This document shows, piece after piece, positions 28,450-38,018 of a stretch of 64,000 nt of DNA. Where the stretch lies: the NCBI RefSeq assembly GCF_017497975.1, contig NZ_JAGDEL010000001.1, forward strand, positions 372,001-436,000, read 5' to 3'. The translations under genes were made by a program, and so were the position numbers. The notes below the pieces were generated by a model that did no database searches, was not told the origin of the DNA, and was given only the letters and a program-made list of their open reading frames with translations. The DNA is from Metabacillus bambusae. GTDB taxonomy: Bacteria; Bacillota; Bacilli; Bacillales; Bacillaceae. The stretch's first letter is position 1; the number at the start of each line of letters is the position of its first letter.

Positions 28450-29352
28450 TTAATGTGTTTTACATTTCTCTAATAAACCCTGCTCTTCAAGTACTGAAAT
28501 AAGTGTTTCCCCCATAACAGATGGTGTTTCAGCCACTTTAATACCGCATTCGTTCATTGTTTTAATTTTTTCTTCGGCAGTACCTTTACCACCTGAAATA
28601 ATTGCACCAGCATGGCCCATACGCTTTCCTGGAGGTGCAGTTTGACCACCGATAAAGCCAACAACTGGTTTAGTCATATTTGCTTTAACCCATTCTGCAG
28701 CTTCCTCTTCAGCAGTACCACCGATTTCACCGATCATGATGACAGCATATGTATCCTCATCTTCGTTGAAAGCTTTAAGAACATCAATAAAGTTTGTCCC
28801 ATTAACTGGATCTCCACCAATACCTACAGCAGTAGATTGCCCAATTCCAGCTTGTGATAATTGATGAACCGCTTCATATGTAAGCGTTCCTGATCGAGAT
28901 ACTACACCAACATGACCTTTTTTGTGAATATAACCTGGCATAATACCAATTTTACATTCTTCTGGTGTAATAACACCTGGGCAGTTAGGTCCTACTAGGC
29001 GAGTATTCTTGCCTTCCATATAACGTTTAACCTTAACCATATCTAATACTGGAATATGCTCTGTAATACAGATAACTAAATCTAATTCTGCATCTACACC
29101 TTCCATAATTGCATCAGCAGCGAAAGGAGCAGGCACATAAATTACAGATGCATTAGCACCAGTTGTTTGAACAGCCTCTTGAACTGTATTGAAAACTGGT
29201 ACACCTTCTACCTCAGTACCACCTTTACCAGGTGTTACACCACCAACAATATTTGTACCATATTCTAGCATTTGCTTTGTATGGAAAAGTGCTGTTGAAC
29301 CAGTGATACCTTGTACGATAACTTTCGTATCTTTATTAATAAATACACTCAT
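28450..29352 (-). CDS. sucD: Succinate-CoA ligase subunit alpha
   Basis: SucD is the CoA-binding, phosphohistidine-carrying subunit of succinyl-CoA synthetase in the citric acid cycle. The 300-residue protein has the CoA-binding fold with [20 protein letters not shown] near residue 13, [10 protein letters not shown] near 121, and the active-site H247 in [19 protein letters not shown]. Length equals B. subtilis SucD. It follows sucC by 18 nt with an AGGGG-type ribosome site and ends in a terminator. Confidence 0.98.
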   Translation of the reverse strand: MSVFINKDTKVIVQGITGSTALFHTKQMLEYGTNIVGGVTPGKGGTEVEGVPVFNTVQEAVQTTGANASVIYVPAPFAADAIMEGVDAELDLVICITEHIPVLDMVKVKRYMEGKNTRLVGPNCPGVITPEECKIGIMPGYIHKKGHVGVVSRSGTLTYEAVHQLSQAGIGQSTAVGIGGDPVNGTNFIDVLKAFNEDEDTYAVIMIGEIGGTAEEEAAEWVKANMTKPVVGFIGGQTAPPGKRMGHAGAIISGGKGTAEEKIKTMNECGIKVAETPSVMGETLISVLEEQGLLEKCKTH

Positions 29353-29370
29353 GATTGTCCCCTGCCTTTC

Positions 29371-30531
29371 TTACCCTACTAATGAAACGATTTTTTGTGC
29401 GCCGTCAGCCATAGATTCTGCAGAAGTAATATTTAAACCAGACTCATTTAAAATTTTCTTTCCTAAATCTACATTTGTACCTTCTAGACGTACAACAAGT
29501 GGAATCTCTAAGCCTACTTGTTTTGTTGCCTCTACAACACCTTCTGCAATAACATCACATTTCATAATTCCACCAAAGATGTTAACGAAAATACCTTTAA
29601 CATTTTCATCTGATAGAATAATTTTAAATGCTTCTGTTACTTTTTCTGCAGTTGCACCGCCCCCAACATCAAGGAAGTTAGCCGGATCTCCGCCATAAAA
29701 CTTAATAATATCCATAGTAGACATTGCAAGACCAGCACCATTTACCATACAGCCAATGTTACCGTCTAAAGAAATATAGCTTAAGTCATATTTAGAAGCT
29801 TCAATTTCTTTTGCATCTTCTTCTTCAAGATCACGATATTCTACGATATCTTTATGGCGATATAGTGCATTTGAATCAAAGTTTAATTTCGCATCAAGTG
29901 CCATAACTTTTCCATTACCAGTAACAACTAATGGATTAATTTCTGCAATTGAGCAATCCTTTTCAACAAATGCTTGGTATAAGCCCATCATGAATTTCAC
30001 AGCTTGTCCAACTAATTCTTTCTTAATGTTAATGTTAAAAGCGATTCTTCTAGCTTGATAGCCTTGTAATCCTACAGCAGGATCAATCACTTCTTTAAAG
30101 ATTTTTTCAGGAGTTTTCTCTGCTACTTCCTCAATCTCTGTTCCGCCTTCTTCAGAAGCCATAAGAACAACACGTGATGTAGCACGGTCTAATACAAGAC
30201 CTACGTAATATTCCTTCTTAATATCACAGCCTTCTTCAATAAGTAGGCGTTTAACCTCTTTACCTTCAGGACCTGTTTGGTGTGTTACTAATGTTTTTCC
30301 AAGAATTTCTTCAGCATATGTACGAGCTTCATCAAGGTTTTTAGCAACTTTTACCCCGCCAGCTTTACCGCGTCCACCTGCATGGATTTGAGCTTTAACT
30401 ACCACTACATCTGTTCCAAGTTCTTTTGCAGCTTCAACTGCTTCATCCACAGAAAAAGCCACTCGTCCATTTGGTACAGAAACCCCGTATTTACGAAGGA
30501 GTTCTTTCCCTTGGTACTCATGGATATTCAT
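29371..30531 (-). CDS. sucC: Succinate-CoA ligase subunit beta
   Basis: SucC is the nucleotide-binding ATP-grasp subunit of succinyl-CoA synthetase. The 386-residue protein begins [22 protein letters not shown] and contains [19 protein letters not shown] near residue 45, [11 protein letters not shown] near 195, and the C-terminal [10 protein letters not shown] and [16 protein letters not shown]. Its ATG has TAGGAGG upstream. A credible SigA promoter lies 48-76 nt before the start. Confidence 0.98.
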   Translation of the reverse strand: MNIHEYQGKELLRKYGVSVPNGRVAFSVDEAVEAAKELGTDVVVVKAQIHAGGRGKAGGVKVAKNLDEARTYAEEILGKTLVTHQTGPEGKEVKRLLIEEGCDIKKEYYVGLVLDRATSRVVLMASEEGGTEIEEVAEKTPEKIFKEVIDPAVGLQGYQARRIAFNINIKKELVGQAVKFMMGLYQAFVEKDCSIAEINPLVVTGNGKVMALDAKLNFDSNALYRHKDIVEYRDLEEEDAKEIEASKYDLSYISLDGNIGCMVNGAGLAMSTMDIIKFYGGDPANFLDVGGGATAEKVTEAFKIILSDENVKGIFVNIFGGIMKCDVIAEGVVEATKQVGLEIPLVVRLEGTNVDLGKKILNESGLNITSAESMADGAQKIVSLVG

Positions 30532-30578
30532 TTGCCATCCTCCTAACCTATTTACAAGAAAAAATATACTGCGCTTTC

Positions 30579-30607
30579 ATTTTATATAATAGTTTTCACC
30601 TTGTCTA
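30579..30607 (-). promoter_or_regulatory. Predicted SigA promoter of sucCD
   Basis: On the minus strand TAGACA (30607-30602) and TAAAAT (30584-30579) are separated by 17 nt, each 5 of 6 to the SigA consensus. It points at sucC, whose start is 48 nt beyond the -10. Confidence 0.6.
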
Positions 30608-30675
30608 CCATTCCACACAAAATTATATATTCCTTTAATAAAATTAATTTTTATTTTATTAAGATAGAAGAATTT

Positions 30676-30706
30676 ATAGAATTTGGGGATATTCCCCAAA
30701 TTCTAT
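30676..30706. other. Perfect 14-bp palindromic hairpin between ylqH and sucC
   Basis: ATAGAATTTGGGGA and its exact complement flank a 3-nt loop. Neither strand has a T-tract after it, so it is not a classical terminator. It lies upstream of the sucCD promoter and downstream of ylqH. Confidence 0.6.
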
Positions 30707-30730
30707 ATAAGATTAGCTTTCACCAAACAA

Positions 30731-30786
30731 TTTTCATGGTAAACAAAGGGTTTACTCACTGAGGGACTGTCCCCAACACGAAAATT
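30731..30786. repeat. Nested inverted-repeat element after ylqH
   Basis: Outer arms AATTTTCGTG and CATGAAAATT (one G-T wobble) enclose two inner hairpins: GGGAC/GTCCC and GTAAAC/GTTTAC. It starts immediately after the ylqH stop. From memory, GGGGACAGTCCC elements are dispersed in many Bacillaceae genomes; a role as transcript 3' end is plausible. Confidence 0.5.
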
Positions 30787-31056
30787 TTATATATCTTTGT
30801 CAAGTTTATAAAGAAATGCAAAAATTTCTGCAACTGCCTCGTATAGTTCTTCAGGAATTTGCTGATGGATTTCAAGTTTAGCTAGTAATTCTATCAATGC
30901 CGGGTCTTCTTGTATGTGGATTTCTTGTTTGTTTGCAGCTTTAATTATTTCTTCCGCAACTAGTCCTTTTCCTTTTGCTATAACTTTTGGCACAGTTTCT
31001 TTTTCGTTATCATATCTTAAGGCAATTGCTTGTTTTATTTCCTTGCTACTTGTCAT
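30787..31056 (-). CDS. ylqH: FlhB C-terminal domain-like protein YlqH
   Basis: This 89-residue soluble protein corresponds to the FlhB cytoplasmic fragment produced by autocleavage: its IKQAIALRYDNEKETVPKV aligns with YAIALKYDELKMDAPFVV just after NPTH in FlhB, and IPEELYEAVAEIFAFLYKL aligns with VPEEFFQAVAEIIAYVY. It has no membrane part and no NPTH. Its ATG overlaps the ylqG stop by 4 nt (ATGA). FlhX of Helicobacter is a known stand-alone homologue able to support FlhB function; a similar role here is inferred. Confidence 0.88.
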   Translation of the reverse strand: MTSSKEIKQAIALRYDNEKETVPKVIAKGKGLVAEEIIKAANKQEIHIQEDPALIELLAKLEIHQQIPEELYEAVAEIFAFLYKLDKDI

Positions 31057-32384
31057 ATTTTAATATCAACTCCAGTGTATGAGGATAGGGGAGTTTGTAT
31101 ATTTACTTGCTTGATAGAATTTCCTTGAAATTCAGCTTTCTTTTCAAAAGGCTTAACTTTAACCGAGGTTACATGATAATCCATATTGCTTAAATGTTCT
31201 TTTAATTCATTACTATAAAGTGTGACAAGTTTTCCTAGTGCCTTACTATTATTTCTGATTATAATATTCATGACGCGATTTTGGATTTGAACATCGATCA
31301 TCGTTTCATTCAGTCTAGGAAGTTGTAAATAAAATATGATTCGACAAAACGCCGGGTCTATCGTACCATCCGCTTGTTTTTTCCCATTCCATTGAATCGT
31401 CAAATCTGTCTGCTGATTGTGCATGAAGAGTGGAATTTGAGTCATAATTTGTTGGGTCGGACCATTATCTTGATATAGTAATGATTGACCGTTTAAACGA
31501 TGTATGAGTTGATCAATTTGCTCTTTCAACCCCGGAATTGCAACTTCTTTACTAGCAGAAATTAACATATTTTTAAAGGAGAGCGTTTCATTCATTTTTT
31601 CTCGGTCACTGTTTAACTGGTGCCATAATTTAGTTTCATCCATGAGACCTAAGTTTTTTTCTGTTGCTAAAAGAATATTTAGTACGATATCCTTTGAAAC
31701 TAATTGAAAATCATTATCAATATTTCCATTTGAAACTTGCATTAGTCCCTGGATTAATTCTGTTAGCAGTTTGATCGGTTTCGTTTGAACGTTTTCTTGT
31801 TGAAGTGTTTGTAAGAGCTTGTCAATTTGTTGTGCTAACGGCTCACTTCTTTGGGATTCAATAATCGATCTAACAACTACTTCTGATAACGGATAATACT
31901 TTTTTAAAGCTGAGACTATCGTGTTTATTGTTTCAGGTATTTCAGCCTTAGGTGTATTTTTAATAATTTCATTTGCAGTAATAAGCTGTTGCTTCGTTAT
32001 TGGAATGTTAAGTCTTATAAGTTCATTTGCTAACAACAGATTATTCTTTGTATGTTGTTGCTGAAATAAGCTTAATAGATCTTTCACAGGAGCTAGTTGG
32101 GAGTTTTTATCCCCCTCAACTTGTTTGACTATTTTTAGTTTTATCCCTAGCTGATCTGACCCTTTCACTGTGAACCAATACTTTTCCAATGCATGAATTG
32201 GTGTATCTAGATGAGCTACAAGTTTTGAGTGTCCAACCTGGATTAGTGCTTTTTGGTCAGGAAAGAGCTTGAGTACATGTCCCAATACGACTTGATTCTC
32301 TTTTAATGTCAGCTGTCTTTGAGGCTGGGTAAGTTGAGAGACAGCTTGTTGCAAGAGATTACCTATGACAGATGCACGCTCCAT
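31053..32384 (-). CDS. ylqG: FliK C-terminal domain-like protein YlqG
   Basis: This 443-residue protein is encoded outside the flagellar operon and overlaps ylqH. Most of it is helical, rich in Q, L and N, without a signal peptide or membrane segment. Its C-terminal region (IQWNGKKQADGTIDPAFCRIIFYLQLPRLNETMIDVQIQ) resembles the FliK hook-length-control C-terminal fold. The start at 32384 has AAGGAGCG 6 nt upstream. The function is unknown; pairing with an FlhB-C-like protein suggests a secretion-switch-type interaction, which is inference. Confidence 0.82.
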   Translation of the reverse strand: MERASVIGNLLQQAVSQLTQPQRQLTLKENQVVLGHVLKLFPDQKALIQVGHSKLVAHLDTPIHALEKYWFTVKGSDQLGIKLKIVKQVEGDKNSQLAPVKDLLSLFQQQHTKNNLLLANELIRLNIPITKQQLITANEIIKNTPKAEIPETINTIVSALKKYYPLSEVVVRSIIESQRSEPLAQQIDKLLQTLQQENVQTKPIKLLTELIQGLMQVSNGNIDNDFQLVSKDIVLNILLATEKNLGLMDETKLWHQLNSDREKMNETLSFKNMLISASKEVAIPGLKEQIDQLIHRLNGQSLLYQDNGPTQQIMTQIPLFMHNQQTDLTIQWNGKKQADGTIDPAFCRIIFYLQLPRLNETMIDVQIQNRVMNIIIRNNSKALGKLVTLYSNELKEHLSNMDYHVTSVKVKPFEKKAEFQGNSIKQVNIQTPLSSYTGVDIKI

Positions 32385-32412
32385 TGTTACGCTCCTTCCC
32401 TTGTCAAAATGA

Positions 32413-33177
32413 TTATAGTAATTCTTTTACAGGTGCAAAGCTTTTACGATGATGTTCTGTAACACCATATTTTCGCAATGCTTCCAAATGGTACTTTGTT
32501 CCATATCCCATATGTTGATCAAAACCATATTCAGGGAATTGCTTTGCTATATCCTGCATGATGCGATCACGAGTAACTTTTGCGATAACAGAGCTTGCTG
32601 CAATTGATACACTTTTTGCATCACCCTTAATAATAGACTCCTGTGAAATTGGTAATTCTAATTTCATTGCATCAAGTAATAAAAAATTCGGCTGGATTTC
32701 TAGTTCATTGATCGCATTCTTCATAGCTAATTTTGTTGCTTCATAAATATTTATTTGATCAATGACCTCTGGTTGGACAATACCAACCCCAATTGCCTGC
32801 GCATTTTCCTTAATAAGATCGAAATATTTCTCTCTCATTGGTGCAGATAGCTTCTTAGAATCGTTTAATCCAGGTATGTAACACTCTTCCTTTAAGATGA
32901 CCGCTGCTGTTACCACAGGTCCAGCAAGTGGTCCTCTCCCCACTTCATCAACACCTGCTATCAAATGAAAACCTTTGTTTTGTGCACTCCTTTCATAGCT
33001 GAGCATGCTATAGAACTGCTGCTGAAGAATCTTATCTTGTTCATACCTTTTCAGCCATTTCTGCACAAGCTGTTGTACGCCTTTTCTTGAATCAGTTTTA
33101 CACTCTTTTAGAAAAGGATCGTTATCACTTTTGATTTCAGATAATTTTTCTTGTATTTCCTTCGTTGTTAATTGCAT
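32413..33177 (-). CDS. rnhB: Ribonuclease HII
   Basis: RNase HII removes ribonucleotides misincorporated in DNA. The 254-residue enzyme has an N-terminal substrate-binding extension of about 70 residues, typical of Bacillus, then the catalytic GVDEVGRGPLAGPVV with D77 and E78, a further acidic residue in LLLDAMKLELP near 168, and the DxH-type end QHMGYGTKYHLEALRKYG. Length is one less than B. subtilis RnhB. It precedes ylqG by 28 nt. Confidence 0.97.
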   Translation of the reverse strand: MQLTTKEIQEKLSEIKSDNDPFLKECKTDSRKGVQQLVQKWLKRYEQDKILQQQFYSMLSYERSAQNKGFHLIAGVDEVGRGPLAGPVVTAAVILKEECYIPGLNDSKKLSAPMREKYFDLIKENAQAIGVGIVQPEVIDQINIYEATKLAMKNAINELEIQPNFLLLDAMKLELPISQESIIKGDAKSVSIAASSVIAKVTRDRIMQDIAKQFPEYGFDQHMGYGTKYHLEALRKYGVTEHHRKSFAPVKELL

Positions 33178-33231
33178 AGTTATTAGCTCCTTACACTTTT
33201 ACCTCTACCAATTATATCGGTCTAATTTAAA

Positions 33232-33266
33232 TTAAATAAAGACTCGCAAAATTGCGAGCCCTTTTT
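33232..33266 (-). terminator. Rho-independent terminator of lepB-rbgA
   Basis: GGCTCGCAA/TTGCGAGTC pairs across a short A/T loop, followed on the minus strand by TTTATTTAA, a few nt after the rbgA stop. It separates rbgA from rnhB. Confidence 0.8.
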
Positions 33267-33271
33267 ATATG

Positions 33272-34132
33272 TTATTGTTCAATAAATTGTTTTGGTGTTT
33301 CAAAGGATAATCTTCCTAATTTATCAGCACGGATTTCTCTAAGAACAAGTTCAGAGGTTTTATCGTAATCAATATAACCTCCTGGCATAATGCATCCACG
33401 CTTTTTTCCGATTTCATCAAAAAGCGGCACAACCTCATCAGGTAGCTCATCCAAATGAAAGCGACCCATTAGCCGTTTAGGATAATGTTCCTTTAGAAAA
33501 TTCAATGCAAAAACTGTAACCTCTTGCAAATTTAGGATTGCATCTTTAATAGCACCAGTTGTTGCAAGCTTAAAACCTACAAGCTGATCTTCAAATTTTG
33601 GCCAGAGAATTCCTGGAGTGTCCAAGAGCTCAAGTTCTTGTCCAACCTTGACCCACTGCTGAGCAGTTGTTACACCAGGCCTATCGCCTGTTTTGGTAAT
33701 ATTTTTCTTTGCCAGCCTATTTATTAATGTTGATTTCCCCACATTTGGAATCCCGATAATTAACGCACGTATAGCCCGGGGTTTTATTCCTTTTGAAGCC
33801 ATTTTATCAAATTTTTCTTTTAACAAAACCTTTGATAAAGCGGTAATTTGTTTTAATCCAGTTCCTGTTTGGGCATCGATTGCAAGAGCAGGTATACCTT
33901 TTTCTTTGAAAAACTCCAGCCATTGCTTGGTTATGGCATCATCAGCCTTATCTGCCTTATTTAATAATACAATACGAGGCTTTGATGACACAATTTCATC
34001 GATCATAGGATTTCGAGAAGACATTGGAATTCTAGCATCAACAAGTTCAAAAACAATATCAATTAATTTAAGCTTTTCTGTTACTTGTCTTCTAGCTTTT
34101 GCCATATGTCCTGGAAACCATTGTATAGTCAT
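33272..34132 (-). CDS. rbgA: Ribosome biogenesis GTPase RbgA (YlqF)
   Basis: RbgA is a circularly permuted GTPase needed for late assembly of the 50S subunit. The order of motifs shows the permutation: G4 LLNKADKAD (from 56) comes before G1 GIPNVGKS (127-134) and G3 DTPG. The start is the ATG at 34132 ([15 protein letters not shown]), preceded by AAGAAGGTG; the GTG three codons earlier is inside that site. The protein has 286 residues (B. subtilis 282). It follows lepB. Confidence 0.97.
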   Translation of the reverse strand: MTIQWFPGHMAKARRQVTEKLKLIDIVFELVDARIPMSSRNPMIDEIVSSKPRIVLLNKADKADDAITKQWLEFFKEKGIPALAIDAQTGTGLKQITALSKVLLKEKFDKMASKGIKPRAIRALIIGIPNVGKSTLINRLAKKNITKTGDRPGVTTAQQWVKVGQELELLDTPGILWPKFEDQLVGFKLATTGAIKDAILNLQEVTVFALNFLKEHYPKRLMGRFHLDELPDEVVPLFDEIGKKRGCIMPGGYIDYDKTSELVLREIRADKLGRLSFETPKQFIEQ

Positions 34133-34153
34133 AAAAAACACCTTCTTTTTCCA

Positions 34154-34705
34154 TTACTCAGCGATTCTAAAACCTGAGATGGGCCAGTATACCAAACTGG
34201 TTTTCCCCATAACTTCTTCAATCGGAACTGTACCAATGTGCCTGCTATCCTTACTTTGTCTTCTATTATCACCCATAACAAAGATATGGCCTTCTGGTAC
34301 AGTTGATTGTCCAATGATACTTTCGAGATCAAAGGGTTCTGTTAATGGTCCATCTATTAGTTGATTTTTATATTCTTCAAGGTATGGTTCGTCAAACGCT
34401 TCTCCATTTATATAAAGAGTATCATCCTTATACTCAACATGATCCCCCGGTAATCCGATTACTCTTTTAATATAATCCTTGTCAATCGTTGCATGAAAAA
34501 CAACAATATCAAAACGATTAGGTTCACCGATTTTATATGAAAATTTATTCACAATCATTCTATCTTGTGTATGTAAGGTTGGCATCATGGAATATCCATC
34601 AACTACTATTGGAGCAAAAAAGAAATAACGTATGACGGCTGCTAATAGCACTGCTATCGCCAAAGCCTTAATCCATTCTAACAGTTCGTTTTTCTTTTTT
34701 GTCAT
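34154..34705 (-). CDS. lepB: Type I signal peptidase
   Basis: The enzyme cleaves signal peptides of exported proteins at the outer face of the membrane. The start is the ATG at 34705 (MTKKKNELLEW), with AGGTGA upstream, giving 183 residues, close to B. subtilis SipS/SipT. One membrane anchor spans about residues 13-30. The Ser-Lys dyad is visible as S39 in GYSMMPTL and K80 in DYIKRVIGLPGD; box E appears as FVMGDNRRQSKDSRHIG. The locus rplS-lepB-rbgA occurs in several Bacillus relatives. A sip paralogue name cannot be fixed from sequence alone. Confidence 0.95.
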   Translation of the reverse strand: MTKKKNELLEWIKALAIAVLLAAVIRYFFFAPIVVDGYSMMPTLHTQDRMIVNKFSYKIGEPNRFDIVVFHATIDKDYIKRVIGLPGDHVEYKDDTLYINGEAFDEPYLEEYKNQLIDGPLTEPFDLESIIGQSTVPEGHIFVMGDNRRQSKDSRHIGTVPIEEVMGKTSLVYWPISGFRIAE

Positions 34706-34747
34706 TATTTCACCTACTCTAGCAATCATTATCAACACTTTTACTTA

Positions 34748-34776
34748 TTACTATTCCCTATTACAAGGTAAGTCAA
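34748..34776 (-). promoter_or_regulatory. Possible promoter of lepB-rbgA
   Basis: A good -35 TTGACT (34776-34771) is followed after 17 nt by TAGTAA (34753-34748), a weak -10. It lies between the rplS terminator and lepB, in the right direction. Confidence 0.4.
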
Positions 34777-34861
34777 TCTACCGTTTTTTATTTAGTGGTA
34801 TTCTCTTGAAATTTCTTGGAGTCGTTTAAAGGCAACAATCTTTTACAAAAGAGCTTAGATG

Positions 34862-34896
34862 AAAAAGGAGCTTGTTATAAAAACAAGCTCCTTTTC
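34862..34896 (-). terminator. Rho-independent terminator of rplS
   Basis: A strong stem AAAAGGAGCTTGTT/AACAAGCTCCTTTT with a 5-nt loop, followed by TTTTTC on the minus strand, lies about 60 nt after the rplS stop. Confidence 0.9.
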
Positions 34897-34958
34897 ACCT
34901 ATACGGACAGCAATAAGTGCTGACCCATATATTAGAGACTTAGCATTGCTAAGCTATC

Positions 34959-36192
<1,234 letters not shown>

Positions 36193-36193
<1 letters not shown>

Positions 36194-36714
36194 CAGTCTA
36201 GTAATCCTTCCATTGGTGTAATGATTACTTTCTTTTCTTCAATATTAATTTCCTTAACAATATCATCGATGTAAGGAACGAGGAGGTCTTTACCACCATT
36301 TCGTTTCACTATCCATACGTCATTAGCACCTGTTGCTAAAATCTCATGGATTTTCCCGATTTCTTCTCCTTGATCCGTATACATGTGGCAACCAATGATT
36401 TCATGGAAATAGTATTCGCCTTCATCTAGTTCTGACAGCTGATTTTCGTCTACTTTTAGTAAAGAACCTTTAAATTGCTCTACATCTTGAATGGAATGCA
36501 TTCCTTCAAATGTTAGTAAGTCAAAGTTCTTATGTACCCGGTGGCTATCCACAACAACCTCTATCGGATCATTGGAGCCTTCTTTAAATATGTATAATTT
36601 ATTGCCAGGCTCATATCTTTCCTCAGCGAAATCCGTTTTTGATATAACACGAACCTCACCTCTAACTCCATGCGTGTTTACGATCTTTCCAACATTAAAC
36701 CATTTTTCGGCCAT
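36193..36714 (-). CDS. rimM: Ribosome maturation factor RimM
   Basis: RimM assists 16S rRNA processing and 30S head assembly by binding S19. I choose ATG at 36714 ([23 protein letters not shown]), 6 nt after GAGGTG, giving 173 residues (B. subtilis 174). GTG 36723 and ATG 36720 lie inside the ribosome site and over the ylqD stop. The N-terminal beta-barrel has [16 protein letters not shown]; the C-terminal PRC-barrel domain includes [25 protein letters not shown]. Confidence 0.97.
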
Positions 36715-36719
36715 GTTCA

Positions 36720-37100
36720 TCACCTCAGGCGTATTTGATCTACAATACCGTCTTTTATGACAATCGTTCTTTCTTTCATAAGTTCATTCCAATTGTCACC
36801 AACATTTACTTCAATAATTGCTTCCACTTCTTTTTCCTTAAGCTCACTACCTAGGGGTAATGTATTTACTTGTTGAAGCTGAAATTCAACGAGTTTTATT
36901 TTTTCTCGTCTTTTTTCGATCTCTTTTAAAAATTGCGTTGCTAGCTGATTGCTTGTTTTTTCTACCTTTTTATATTGAAAATATAATTGATCACATTCTT
37001 GCTCTAGTAGTTTTTTCTTATTTGTAAACTGCTCAATTAATGCTTGCTTACTTGTTTCAGTCAAGATTTGTTTCACAGTAACTTGGTGGAGTATATCCAT
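36720..37100 (-). CDS. ylqD: YlqD family protein of unknown function
   Basis: This 126-residue protein is the YlqD family member found beside rimM in Bacillus; no function is established. The central region (about residues 25-75) is strongly coiled-coil with many E, K and Q, and the C-terminal part [31 protein letters not shown] looks like a small beta domain. Start at 37100 has GGGGAGG upstream. It is separated from khpA by a terminator and a structured repeat, so it may start a new transcript. Confidence 0.85.
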   Translation of the reverse strand: MDILHQVTVKQILTETSKQALIEQFTNKKKLLEQECDQLYFQYKKVEKTSNQLATQFLKEIEKRREKIKLVEFQLQQVNTLPLGSELKEKEVEAIIEVNVGDNWNELMKERTIVIKDGIVDQIRLR

Positions 37101-37135
37101 TATTATTCCTCCCCTACCTGAGCTTAATACTATTA

Positions 37136-37250
37136 GAAAAGCGCAAACTCCTGTTTTACTATGTATGTGCGGCTAGAAGTCTAAAAACGCGACTTCCTGT
37201 CGCAACGACTGCACTTGCACGTCCAGTGCTTCGGAGCTTGACACCAGAAC
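37136..37250. repeat. Dispersed-type structured intergenic element (second repeat family)
   Basis: The stretch begins GAAAAGCGCAA and ends with GGAGCTTGACACC. It contains two clear small hairpins, GCGACTTCCTGTCGC (37188-37202) and GCACT-TGCACGTCC-AGTGC (37211-37229). It lies between the khpA terminator and ylqD, genes that are adjacent in B. subtilis. From memory, similar CGACTTCCTGTCGC elements recur in Bacillaceae; only one copy is in this window. Confidence 0.5.
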
Positions 37251-37274
37251 TAAAAAAATTGTTTTCTAATGTAC

Positions 37275-37305
37275 AAAAAAAGGGGAGGATCGATCCTCAC
37301 CCTTT
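37275..37305 (-). terminator. Rho-independent terminator after khpA
   Basis: A stem based on GGGTGAGGATC/GATCCTCCCC (one mismatch) is followed on the minus strand by TTTTTTT, directly after the khpA stop. It would end the ylxM-ffh-rpsP-khpA transcript. Confidence 0.88.
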
Positions 37306-37306
37306 T

Positions 37307-37552
37307 TCAGTCATTAATTTCAAGTTGAATTCTTTTAGATGAATTAGATCCTGCTGCATAAACAACAGTTCGAATCGCTTTTGCTATACGGCCTTGTTTA
37401 CCAATCACTTTACCAATGTCTTCTTTTTGAACAGAAAGGCGATACGTAATTTGGTTCTCAGTTACCAGTTCTGTTATTTCAACATTCTCTGGTGAGTCAA
37501 CAAGCGGTTTAACAATGGCTTCGATTAACTCTTTCATCTCATTTGCATTCAT
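37307..37552 (-). CDS. khpA: KH-domain RNA-binding protein KhpA (YlqC)
   Basis: KhpA is a small KH-domain RNA-binding protein that pairs with KhpB/Jag in Firmicutes. The 81-residue protein carries the KH signature VIGKQGRIAKAIRTVVYAAG (residues about 49-68), containing the GKQG loop. Its ATG overlaps the rpsP stop by 1 nt (TAATG) and has no clear Shine-Dalgarno, so translation is likely coupled to rpsP; an internal ATG five codons in is an alternative. Confidence 0.93.
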   Translation of the reverse strand: MNANEMKELIEAIVKPLVDSPENVEITELVTENQITYRLSVQKEDIGKVIGKQGRIAKAIRTVVYAAGSNSSKRIQLEIND

Positions 37553-37824
37553 TACTTGCTTAATTTTGCATTATGGAATTTTTCCATAATGCCTTGTTTA
37601 GAGAACAAGTTACGTACTGTATCAGATGGTTTAGCACCATCTTGCATCCATTTCATTGCTAATTCTTCGTTGATTTTAACTTCTGCTGGTTGAACAACTG
37701 GATTGTATGTTCCAACTACTTCGATGTAACGACCATCACGTGGTGAACGAGAATCTGCTACTACAATACGATAAAAAGGTGATCTTTTTGATCCCATACG
37801 TTTTAAACGAATTTTTACTGCCAT
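37552..37824 (-). CDS. rpsP: 30S ribosomal protein S16
   Basis: S16 is an early-binding 30S protein. The start is the ATG at 37824 ([32 protein letters not shown]), behind a GGAGG site, giving 90 residues as in B. subtilis; the longer frame upstream lacks a site. The family segment [14 protein letters not shown] follows. It is located after ffh and is coupled to khpA. Confidence 0.98.
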   Translation of the reverse strand: MAVKIRLKRMGSKRSPFYRIVVADSRSPRDGRYIEVVGTYNPVVQPAEVKINEELAMKWMQDGAKPSDTVRNLFSKQGIMEKFHNAKLSK

Positions 37825-38018
37825 TTTATAAAGCACCTCCGAAAATATTTCAACAAGATAGTATATTATCAAATAAGTTATATGATGTAAAGGTTTTTTT
37901 CTTGTCAGAAGAAATTTCCTTTAAAAAATATTAGTTTTTTGTGTCTAGCTCCTACAGAACGACCTTTGTAAAAAGTCGGAAAACTAGTACTTTTAGGATA
38001 AAAACAAAATCCCTTTTC

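Noticed and set aside
33693-34364. 223-codon plus-strand frame antisense to rbgA and lepB
   Set aside because: Both genes below it are strongly conserved on the minus strand; the antisense frame has no family resemblance or convincing start and is a codon-bias shadow.
37938-38000. Repeat-like stretch GTGTCTAGCTCC between rpsP and ffh
   Set aside because: It matches only the reversed end of the palindromic family over about 12 nt; the rest is unrelated, so it is not annotated as a copy.
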